From CAG-791 sp002392385 (lineage in GTDB: Bacteria > Bacillota > Clostridia > Lachnospirales > Lachnospiraceae), in contig CAMOIU010000018.1 of NCBI GenBank assembly GCA_946616295.1, positions 1-44,038 on the forward strand: a DNA stretch of 44,038 bases. Reading direction: 5' to 3'. The translations under genes were made by a program, and so were the position numbers. Below are positions 29,341 to 37,700 of the stretch, piece by piece. The stretch's first letter is position 1. Each line of letters starts with the position of its first letter. Below the pieces are notes generated by a model, which had not been told where the DNA came from, ran no database searches, and saw only the letters and a program-made list of their open reading frames with translations.

Positions 29341-29465
29341 CTCACACAGGGGACGGTTCCTTGTGTGAATGAAGCTGCAAAAGCCCTTCCAACCCAGAGA
29401 ATTCCTGGCTCTCACAGAGAACCGTCCCCTGTGTGAGACCCTGTGTGAGCGTGACCCTGTGTGAG
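29341..29465. repeat. GGGGACGG inverted repeat pair
   Basis: One copy (CTCACACAGGGGACGG, 29341 onward) is followed by an inverted copy (AGAGAACCGTCCCCTGTGTG, ending near 29437), with AGAGAATTCCTGGCTCTCAC between them as in the 28731 copy. Two further CCCTGTGTGAG tails follow to 29465. The segment lies between the flavodoxin start and the stop of the glucosaminidase gene. Confidence 0.8.
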
Positions 29466-29467
29466 CA

Positions 29468-30151
29468 TCAGAACAGCACATCCAACAGTATGCCGCCGTA
29501 GTGAAGGAGGGTGCTCCAGAAGGAGGGCTCCTGTGCGTCTGCGGGCGGGGTCGGTTCTGTGTGCATGATCTGGTCAAGGATGTTCAGGATATGTATACCG
29601 TAGTCGTCGCCGGAGGCCCAGCCGCGGCCGTCGGGGTTCTCCTGGATCCCGAGCCACTCCACGTAGGGGGCGCAGCCGCGCAGGACCAGGTCGAAGCGGG
29701 GATCGACGCACTCGTTGACCAGGTCGTCGGTGGACGCGTAGGCCTTGAGGTGCTGGATCTGGGCGCGGATGCCTTCCCTGGGCGTGGCAAAGGAGCTCCC
29801 CTTCTTGCCCTTGCTGGTGACGCCCATGCCGCAGAAGTTGTTCTGGTCGAAGGTGACGGCCGTCGTCTCGGGGAAAATGAACCACCCTGTCTCCAGGCAG
29901 GCCTGGGCAAAAGCGATGTCGCCCCGTACGCCCTCCGCAGCTCCTTCCTCCAGGTAAATGGCGGGAAGTGCCAGCATCTCTTCTGTGGCCTCGGGATTAT
30001 TCTGCAGTAGGCAAGCCTGCATCTTCTCTGCGGACGCCTCGGCCTCTCCCATGATCCTGGTGCCTTCTTCATCGGCCCGCACGGTCAGGCAGGGGACCAG
30101 CAGGAAGACCAGGAGAACGCCGGCCAGAAGTCTGTAAATAAAGCTTTTCAA
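29468..30151 (-). CDS. Secreted glucosaminidase-like protein
   Basis: A 227-residue exported protein with a signal sequence (LKSFIYRLLAGVLLVFLLVP) cleaved near TVRADE. The mature part has the N-acetylglucosaminidase/lysozyme-like signature: FAQACLETGWF, with the probable catalytic Glu, then DQNNFCGMGVTSKGKKGSSFAT and the REGIRAQIQHLKAY helix. It probably cuts peptidoglycan at the cell surface. TTG 30151 is proposed as start because GGGAGAGG lies just upstream and it gives a standard signal peptide; an ATG at 30187 would overlap the FolC fusion stop. No cell-wall binding domain is present. It follows the folate genes on the same strand. Confidence 0.78.
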   Translation of the reverse strand: MKSFIYRLLAGVLLVFLLVPCLTVRADEEGTRIMGEAEASAEKMQACLLQNNPEATEEMLALPAIYLEEGAAEGVRGDIAFAQACLETGWFIFPETTAVTFDQNNFCGMGVTSKGKKGSSFATPREGIRAQIQHLKAYASTDDLVNECVDPRFDLVLRGCAPYVEWLGIQENPDGRGWASGDDYGIHILNILDQIMHTEPTPPADAQEPSFWSTLLHYGGILLDVLF

Positions 30152-30167
30152 ATTGAACCTCTCCCGC

Positions 30168-32216
30168 TCACAAACGATTATCGACATTACCGGCGTTCAG
30201 GATCCCCTCCTCCGTCACGATACAGGGGATCTGCATATCCGTCTTCTCTGTCACGACCTGCCGGAGCTCCTGGGCGGAGTAGGCGATCATGACCAGCCGC
30301 GCGTCGGACCGGCATTTCTCCAGAAACCGGTCATAGTAGCCGGCGCCGTGTCCGCAGCGGTTGCCCCGCCGGTCAAAAGCCACGCAGGGCACCAGCACGG
30401 CGTCGATCGCGGAAGGTTCCAGGATCTCCGACCGCTCCGGATCCGGCTCCTGGATGTCGAGCCAGCCGGCCCGCCAGGCATCCTGACCCTGCGGGACGGC
30501 CGCCAGCATGCGGCCGCCGGCAAGGGCGACCGGGTAGGCCATGCGCACGCCCTGCTCCTCCAGCAGCCGGTTGAAGGCCGTCAGGTCCGCCTCCTCGGGC
30601 ATGGCCCGGTAGGAGAAAAGAGTCCACACACCCTGATACGCCGCCCCTGAGAAAAGCGTCTCCAGGTGTTTGCAGATCTTCTCGCTCGCACCTGCGCGCT
30701 CTTCCTTTGTCATGGCCTCCCGCCGTTCCCGGATGATCCTGCGCTGCGCCTCTTTGCAGAGGCGGGGGAAAACCCGCCGGATCTCCCCGGCCATGTAGAG
30801 GGACCCGAAGGCGATGACCGGCTGTCCGGCCAGGGCCGCCAAGAGGCTCCCGCGGATCCCCTCCTCTACAGAGGCACAGGCCCGGGCCCCATAGCCGGCC
30901 TCCCGAAGATAAGCCGCCAGCCTGTCCGCCGGCAGAGCCCTGGGAGAATCCGGTGTCACACAGTAGAAAAAGTCCGCGTACGGACCGAGGATTCTGAGGA
31001 TCTCCGCATAATCTTTCTCTGCCAGAACGCCCAACAGAAAGATTACTTTCCTGTACTCATCCCCGGGTGTGATTTCTCTCACGCCCCTGTCGGCCGCATT
31101 GGCCCCGTCTGCGCCAGAATCCACGCGAATTGACTGGGCTGACTTTTCCCCCGTCACTCCCAGGCAGGTCTCGATCGACTCGGCCAGCGCCTCGGCGCAC
31201 TGGGGATTGTGCCCGCCGTCCAGTATGAAGAGGGGCTCCCTGCTCAGGACTTCGAAACGGGCCGGCCAGCGGACTTTGGCGAGACCCGCTGCCACTGCCT
31301 CCTGCGGGATCCTGAAGCCGCGCCTGCGGAGGACCTCCACGGTCGTCAGGACCGTCACCGCGTTATGCAGCTGATAGCTGCCGGGAAGGGCCAGACGGTA
31401 GACGCCGCAGGCGTCGCTTCCAACACCGGCACCGCTCTCCGCACCCTTCTCGCTATCCTTTTCCGCACGCCTATCCTTCTCCGCACACTCTTCCGGCCCC
31501 AGCACAAACACCTGCCCGTCCAGAGTAGCCTCCCGCAGCCGGATCCGGGAGGCGTGCGCCACATGCAAGGGGCACTTTTTCGCAAGACAGATCTCGCGGA
31601 TGGTCTCCATGACCTCCGGGGGATTCTCGTAGAGCACCACGTCGGAGCCTGTTTTGATGATCCCGCCCTTGGTGCGGGCGATTTTCTCAAGGGTGTCGCC
31701 CAGGTATTCGGTGTGTTCCAGGCCGATGTGGGTGATGACGGCCACCTCCGGCGGGTCGATCACGTTGGTGGCGTCGTATTCGCCGCCCAGGCCCACCTCC
31801 AGGACCACCAGGTCGCACTTCCGGCGCAGGAACCAGACCATGCCGATGGCGGTGACCAGCTCGAACTGGCTGGGGTGGTCCTCCATGGCATCCGCCTCCT
31901 GCCTGACGAGGTCTGTGATCTCGCAGAGAGCCTCCGCGGGGATCATTTGACCGCAGACCTGGATCCGCTCCCGGAAATCCTCAATATAAGGGGACGGAAA
32001 AAAGCCGGTCCTGTAACCGGCTTCGCGCAGGATCCGCTCCAGCATGGCGCAGGTGGAGCCTTTTCCGTTGGAGCCCGCCACATGGACGAAACGCAGGGAC
32101 TTCTGCGGATCGCCCAGCCTGCGGAGGAGCTCCTTCGCCCGGGCCAGGCCGATCCTCTTCTGACTCCATGTGTGAGCAGTAATATATGCAATCGCTTCCT
32201 GAATCGTCATCTTCAT
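30168..32216 (-). CDS. folC: Fusion of folylpolyglutamate synthase/dihydrofolate synthase with 5-formyl-THF cyclo-ligase
   Basis: A 682-residue two-enzyme protein. Residues 1 to about 475 are FolC, which adds glutamates to folates: P-loop SNGKGST (49-55), a GLGGEYDATN metal/ATP segment and ILDGGHNP. A low-complexity EKDRRAEKDSEKG insert lies near 245-265. From about 488 the chain is 5-formyltetrahydrofolate cyclo-ligase: RRIIRERREAMTKEER at the start and RCGHGAGYYDRFLEKC, the nucleotide/substrate loop, near 620. The second enzyme recycles 5-formyl-THF to 5,10-methenyl-THF, the substrate of the FolD and FchA genes just upstream. The start is either ATG 32216 or 32210, the latter slightly better placed for its ribosome site. 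Confidence 0.92.
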   Translation of the reverse strand: MKMTIQEAIAYITAHTWSQKRIGLARAKELLRRLGDPQKSLRFVHVAGSNGKGSTCAMLERILREAGYRTGFFPSPYIEDFRERIQVCGQMIPAEALCEITDLVRQEADAMEDHPSQFELVTAIGMVWFLRRKCDLVVLEVGLGGEYDATNVIDPPEVAVITHIGLEHTEYLGDTLEKIARTKGGIIKTGSDVVLYENPPEVMETIREICLAKKCPLHVAHASRIRLREATLDGQVFVLGPEECAEKDRRAEKDSEKGAESGAGVGSDACGVYRLALPGSYQLHNAVTVLTTVEVLRRRGFRIPQEAVAAGLAKVRWPARFEVLSREPLFILDGGHNPQCAEALAESIETCLGVTGEKSAQSIRVDSGADGANAADRGVREITPGDEYRKVIFLLGVLAEKDYAEILRILGPYADFFYCVTPDSPRALPADRLAAYLREAGYGARACASVEEGIRGSLLAALAGQPVIAFGSLYMAGEIRRVFPRLCKEAQRRIIRERREAMTKEERAGASEKICKHLETLFSGAAYQGVWTLFSYRAMPEEADLTAFNRLLEEQGVRMAYPVALAGGRMLAAVPQGQDAWRAGWLDIQEPDPERSEILEPSAIDAVLVPCVAFDRRGNRCGHGAGYYDRFLEKCRSDARLVMIAYSAQELRQVVTEKTDMQIPCIVTEEGILNAGNVDNRL

Positions 32217-32328
32217 CCTGTTAATTCATATACTCCGGACCGCGAACTGCCGGTCAACACCAACCGTTATTCCGTTCAACATCCGGTCAACGCCGGCTAA
32301 TACCCCGGTCAGTGCTCCTGCCAATCCG

Positions 32329-33093
32329 TCATTTAGCCGGCTTATAAACAGTGTAGTACATCCCCGGCACGATCACCGCGCCGCCGATGAGGTTGCCGAT
32401 GGTGACGGGCAGGAGGTTCCCCAGCAGGAACTGGCCGAGGGTGACGTCCGCCCCCAGGAACATGCCCAGGGGGATGTAGGTCATGTTGGCGACGCTGTGC
32501 TCGAAACCGGCGAAGACAAAAAGCATGATGGGGAACCAGATGGCCCAGATCTTGCCCACAAGGTCCTTGGCGCCGGCCTGGAACCAGAGGGCCAGGACGA
32601 CGAGGATGTTGCAGAGGATGCCGCGGATGACCATCTCCAGGAAGGGCGCGCCCACCTTGGAGACCGCCACGGCCATGGCCCGCTCTCCCGCCGCGCCGCC
32701 GTAGAGGCCGCTCCCGGCAAGAAGCAACGCCAGAAGCACGCTCCCGGCCAGATTGGCCAGGTAGACGGTGACCCAGTTGCGCAGGAGCTGGGCCGGCGTG
32801 ATCTTCCTGTCCATGAGCGCCAGGGTCAGGAGGTTGTTGCCCGTAAAGAGCTCCGCTCCGCACAGGACCACCAGCATGAGGCCGACGGGGAAGGCCGCCG
32901 CGCCGATCAGTTTGCCCGCCGTCGCAGAAAGAGCAGGGTCAGTGGCAGCCGTAGCCAGAATGAAGGCGTGGGCGCCAAAACCGATATAGACGCCGGCCGC
33001 CATACCCAGAAGGATCATTTTCACAAGAGGAAGGCCGGCCTTTTTGACGCCGTTTCCGATCCAGATCTGCAGGATCTCCGCAGGTGTGTTCAT
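32329..33093 (-). CDS. Formate/nitrite transporter (FNT family)
   Basis: A 254-residue pentameric-channel subunit of the FNT family with six membrane helices. Family features are GMAAGVYIGFGAH after the first helix, CGAELFTGN in the slit loop (the FocA equivalent is CGxxLFTxN) and the GFEHSVANMTYIP segment with the conserved His and Asn. ATG 33093 has AAAGGAG 8 bases before it. Placed among FolD, FchA and FolC, it most probably moves formate for one-carbon metabolism, though nitrite or hydrosulfide are possible in this family. It lies 64 bp after folD. Confidence 0.88.
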   Translation of the reverse strand: MNTPAEILQIWIGNGVKKAGLPLVKMILLGMAAGVYIGFGAHAFILATAATDPALSATAGKLIGAAAFPVGLMLVVLCGAELFTGNNLLTLALMDRKITPAQLLRNWVTVYLANLAGSVLLALLLAGSGLYGGAAGERAMAVAVSKVGAPFLEMVIRGILCNILVVLALWFQAGAKDLVGKIWAIWFPIMLFVFAGFEHSVANMTYIPLGMFLGADVTLGQFLLGNLLPVTIGNLIGGAVIVPGMYYTVYKPAK

Positions 33094-33157
33094 CTCATAC
33101 GCTCCTTTCCCCGCTGCGTGCGCCCGATTCCGGGAACCCGGCACACGAGCTGCACGC

Positions 33158-34012
33158 TCACTGCATCTTCCGCCTGGCGGCCTCGATCACATGCCCGATC
33201 AGGACGCAGGTGGTCACGCCGCCGACGCCGCCGGGCACAGGGGTGATGGCCGCCACATGAGGCTCCACCTTCTCAAAGTCCACGTCTCCCGAGATGCCGC
33301 CCTTCTGCTCGTCCCAGTTGATGCCCACGTCGATGACGACCTGGTCCGGGTTGGTGTAGTCCGCAGTCACGCTGTGGAGCCGGCCGGACGCCGCGATCAG
33401 GATGTCCGCCTCCCGGGTGATGGAGGGCACGTCCGCCGTGCGGGTGTGGCAGTTGACCACCGTGGCGTTCTCATGCATGAGCATCATGGCCACAGGGCGG
33501 CCGATGACCAGAGACCGGCCGATGACCGCCGCTTTCTTGCCGCTGACGGGGATGTTGAAGTGGTGCAGGATCTCCATGGCCGCCTGGGCGGTGCAGGGCG
33601 GAAATCCCGTCTTTGTGTTGGTGAAAACGCCGGCCAGCGACAGGTCGGTGCAGCCGTCGATGTCCTTGGCGGGATCCAGCATCTGTCTCGCCTTCTCGTT
33701 GTCCAGCTGTCCGGGCAGGGGACGGAACAGAAGGATCCCGTGGATGCTGTCGTCCTCGTTGACCTGCCGGAAGGCCTCGTCGAAGGCCTCCTGGGTCACG
33801 TCCGCGGGCAGGACCACCTTCTTCACCGCCACGCCGGCGGTCTCGGCCCGCTTGGTGGCGCCCCGCTCGTAGGAGAGATCATCCGGCCTCTCTCCGACCC
33901 GGAAGATGCAGAGCGTCGGCGTGACGCCCCTGGCCTTCAGCTCTTCTACCTGCTCCTGCATCCGCGCCGTCAGCGCATCCGCCACTTCCTTGCCTCTCAG
34001 GATTCTGGCCAT
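33158..34012 (-). CDS. folD: Bifunctional methylene-THF dehydrogenase/methenyl-THF cyclohydrolase
   Basis: A 284-residue FolD. It interconverts 5,10-methylene-, 5,10-methenyl- and 10-formyl-THF. Seen are DDLSYERGATKRAE with the catalytic Lys, GILLFRPLPGQLD, the NAD(P)-binding region AVIGRSLVIGRPVAMML, and the C-terminal PVPGGVGGVTTCVLIGH. ATG 34012 has AGGAGG upstream; a longer frame overlaps the FchA gene. It sits 25 bp after fchA, clearly the same operon. Having both FolD and FchA in one operon suggests that FolD here may act mainly as dehydrogenase, an inference. Confidence 0.93.
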   Translation of the reverse strand: MARILRGKEVADALTARMQEQVEELKARGVTPTLCIFRVGERPDDLSYERGATKRAETAGVAVKKVVLPADVTQEAFDEAFRQVNEDDSIHGILLFRPLPGQLDNEKARQMLDPAKDIDGCTDLSLAGVFTNTKTGFPPCTAQAAMEILHHFNIPVSGKKAAVIGRSLVIGRPVAMMLMHENATVVNCHTRTADVPSITREADILIAASGRLHSVTADYTNPDQVVIDVGINWDEQKGGISGDVDFEKVEPHVAAITPVPGGVGGVTTCVLIGHVIEAARRKMQ

Positions 34013-34037
34013 ATTCTGTCCTCCTAATTCGTTCTGC

Positions 34038-34658
34038 TCACCCGCGGATCCTGTCCAGCACAGCCCCGAAGATCTCCTCGCCCATGGCCGTATACTTGTC
34101 CAGCAGGGCATTGGCCTCCGCTTCCAGTTCTGCCGCGCAGTCCCTGTCCTTCATGGATTTGGTGTTGATATAGACATTTAGGGAAGCCGCCTGCATGGCC
34201 GCCTTGCAGAGGACGGCGCCGCAGCCCGCGTCCGAGATGGCGAGACGGGAGCCTTTGGCTGCGAATTCCGCGATGATGTCCAGGGCCTCCCCGCAGGCCC
34301 GCATGATGTCCATGGGGACGCTGCAGGCCACCTTCAGGGCGCTCTCCATGACGGCATCACGGTCCGGATCGTCCTTGGGGATCCCATAAGCCTTCGCCAA
34401 GGGGGCGAAAGCTTCCGCGTCAGCGTCCACGAAGCCCAGCAGGCGCTCCCGCAGCTGCTGCGCGCGCGCCATCAGGTCCTTGATCTCCTCCTCCACGTCG
34501 GCGTATTTCTTCTTGCCGACGGTGAGCTCCCCCACCATGTCGCCCAGGGCGATCCCGATGGCCGCCGCCAGGGCACTGGCGCCGCCGCCGCCCGGGACGG
34601 GGGCCGGAGACGCAAGCTCGGCGGTAAAATCTGCTGCTGTTCTGTCGATCAGTCTCAT
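34038..34658 (-). CDS. fchA: Methenyl-THF cyclohydrolase / formimino-THF cyclodeaminase
   Basis: A 206-residue, mostly helical FchA/FTCD C-terminal family protein. It begins MRLIDRTAADFTAELAS and has the glycine-rich folate loop PVPGGGGASALAAAIG. The helix TVGKKKYADVEEEIKDLMA follows, with VDADAEAFAPLAKAYG after it. It converts methenyl-THF to formyl-THF or deaminates formimino-THF. AAGAAAGGAA precedes the start. First of the fchA-folD-FNT gene run; no formate-THF ligase or glutamate formiminotransferase gene is in the window. Confidence 0.9.
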   Translation of the reverse strand: MRLIDRTAADFTAELASPAPVPGGGGASALAAAIGIALGDMVGELTVGKKKYADVEEEIKDLMARAQQLRERLLGFVDADAEAFAPLAKAYGIPKDDPDRDAVMESALKVACSVPMDIMRACGEALDIIAEFAAKGSRLAISDAGCGAVLCKAAMQAASLNVYINTKSMKDRDCAAELEAEANALLDKYTAMGEEIFGAVLDRIRG

Positions 34659-34700
34659 AGAATTCCTTTCTTTATGTAATGCTCTTCAGAATTTATTATG

Positions 34701-37700
34701 TTAAGGACGCCTTTTGACCCGGGAGCGGTAGAGCATCTCCAGGTCGTTCTCCAGGTAGACGGAGGCCGGCAGGTTAGGATTGTAGTCCAGACTGGTCCCC
34801 CTGTCGGGGCACAGCGGCATGTTCACCGCCTCGGACAGCCTCGACAATGTCAGATTCCTGGAGAAAAGTTTCCGGTACTCCTCCTCCAGGACCGCCAGCA
34901 CGTCCCGCGCGTTCTGGATGCAGCATTCGCTGAATGCGAACTGTGCCTCCTCCGAGGTGTCCGGGAGCAGCGGCTGCGCATAAGGCTGTAGGAAATTGAC
35001 GGAGGGCACGAGGCCCGCCACCTTCATGGTCCTGCGCCGCACCTGGTCTCCTCCGATGAAGGGATAGAGGGAGGATTCCATGAACCAGTTGCGGATGTTC
35101 GGCACATAGTAGACCCAGTCCGCCTCCAGGCCCATGGAGGCGAGGACGTTTTTTCCATAGCCGGTGATGATGCCCAGCAGGATGGTCCGGATATTGACTC
35201 CTTCCTTCCTGAGCAGCGGAGCGATCGCAGTGATGCGGACGCCGCTCCGGTTGAGGACGTCGTCCACAAGGATGGCCGGCCTCCGGAAGGACTTGATGGC
35301 CCGCACCTGGGTCTCCAGCGGCGTATAGTTGGGATAGGCCTCCACGGAGCAGGCGCTGAGATCCGGCTCATAGACCCGGTCCGTGTGGAGCGTTTTGGTC
35401 ACGGTGTTGGGAACGACCGACCCGCGGAGGATCTTGCCGAAAGGCACGCACATCATCTCCCCCAGCTGGCGGGGGACCTGCACCTGCCTGGGAACGTCAT
35501 TCAGGGTGATGATCCTTTCCACCAGGCGGTGATAGAGCACCGAACCGGAGACAGAGATCACCAGGTTGCCGGGGTAGAGGTCCGTCATGCAGAGCTGCAG
35601 CTTCTGCTGGGTCTTCCGGATCACCCGCAGCACGCGGTCATTGGAGGAGAAAGGCTCCTTCAGCGTCGCCTCCATGTTGGCCAGGAGGATCAGCGGCGCG
35701 TGCATGTCGGCCACGTAGAGGTCCGCGTCCCCGGAGGCCTCCTCCGGCTTCCGGAAGCCCTGCCGGCGGATGGCGGAATACACACTGTCCGGGCAGTCGC
35801 AGTCCTCCGGCATGAAGATGGCGTAGTCGCAGTGCTCGGCGAAAGACCGCATGACAGCTTCCGTGAGAAGGAGCTGCTCCGTGTCGTAGACCGACGACCG
35901 GGAGTCTGTATAGAGCCCGGTGATCATCAGGACTTTGCCATGGGTGCGCCGCTGCACGATATCGCAGAGCTGCACGTCCCGGATGACCGTATAAAGGTCT
36001 TCCGGCGCGATATAGCGGATCCGGATGGCGCCGGTGGGCCGGTCTCCCTCCGTATCGTTCATGAGAAGGAGGAGCCTGTCGCCGGGCTTCTGAATGGGCA
36101 GCGGGAGCGAAGGGTCGGACTCTTCTGTCTCCTTGAAGGTGACCGCTCCCGCCTGGATGACCGGCTTGAATTCCGGCTCGTGCAGGTAGAGTCCATTGTT
36201 GTAGATATATTCCTGGACCACCGGGTCGATCAGGTCCGAGATGTCGCGGCTCTGGTCGATATTCTCCCGGATCCGGCTGGAGGAGATCTCCTCCAGTTCC
36301 GCCGGAAGCTCCAGCTCGATGAGCCTGCCGGTGATGCAGTCCAACATGCCGGGATTGTAGCCGGAGTCCGCTTCCCGGTCCCCCACCCGCCGGATGACGA
36401 TGTGGTTCATGGACCGGACCTTGTCGTTATGGGCGCTCTTCTTGTAGAAGGAGGCGTGGGCGACGACGTCCGAGCCCACCACCAGGTAGACCTCCCGTCC
36501 CGGGAACATGGCCTCCAGCCTCTCCAGGTCCTCCGGATTGCCCGGATTGATGGGGATCTCATAGGGGAAGAGGTTCACGTGGTACTGGCCGGCAATGCTC
36601 ATGTTGACGATCTGGCGGCGGATGAAGTGGGGCTGGGCCCTCTTGGACCAGGAGAACTCATCCACGGACAGATACACTTCAAATCCCATATCGGCGATCA
36701 TTTTTGTGATCCCTTTGTGGGAAAGTGTGAAAGGATCGAAAGTGCCCGGGAAGAAAGCCACCTTGCTGCGGATCCTGCTCTCGAACTCTCCTTCCAGCAG
36801 CCGGTACTCAGTGATGTAGCGGTAGAGACTGGACAGACTTGCCGCCCGGTAGAGGTTCGTGAGCCCGTCTCCCCTGTTCTCGTTCATCTGGAAGTCGATC
36901 CTGCCCGCTGCCGCAAGGAAGATGTCCCGCTTCTCCAGCCGGGTCAGGTGCCTGGAGCCGAATACGGACTGCCCGAGCACCAGGAGCGCCTCCTGGCGCA
37001 CCGGTTCCCGGTAGCTTGCCATTCCCTGCAGCAGAAGTCCGATGAGGTGCTTCCACCGCCCGGCGCGCACTTTGCGGTCCTCTTCGAACCGCTCCGCATA
37101 CCGCGGGTAGTATTCCAGAAGGGTCCCGACCGTATCGAGCGCGACAGAAGTCACGTGATCGGAGGGACTGGCCTGCATGGATTCCAGGGACGCGATCAGC
37201 TCGTCCAGCTGCTCGGGCGGGAGCCACAGCGCCATCTGGCCCAGCCACCGCGGGATCGTACTTGAATAGTCCGTCTCCCCTGTCTCCAGTCCCCGCAGCA
37301 TCTCCACCGCGATCTCATTGCGCTGATCGATCCGCAGGAGCGGCGCGATCCCCACAAGCGCCTCCCCGGCTGCGTTGCGCACCAGGAGATAGCGCCCGAC
37401 CTTGATCAGGTTGGAGAAATGCGCGGCAATATGTAATGCGTGGGACCTGTCGCCGTGCTGCACCTGGTCCTCCAGCAGGCGGATATTCACAGCCACCTGG
37501 ATCCACGGCGTGTCGGTCTTCAGGTTTTCGAGGAAGACATCCGTCACAATGCTGCTGCCGTAGAGGATCTTCTCCTGCGCCGCCGTATCCAGCCCCAGGT
37601 TATGAAAAATGCGGTACTTTATGAAGGAATAAAGGACAGACTCCTCCGTCGGGGCAGAGGAGATCACGTCGATGGTCTCCTTCCGCATCGGAAACTGCTC

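Noticed and set aside
32217..32328. Short repeated CCGGTCAAC motifs before the FolC fusion gene
   Set aside because: Only two or three partial copies in about 100 bp, with irregular spacing; not enough to call a repeat or operator.
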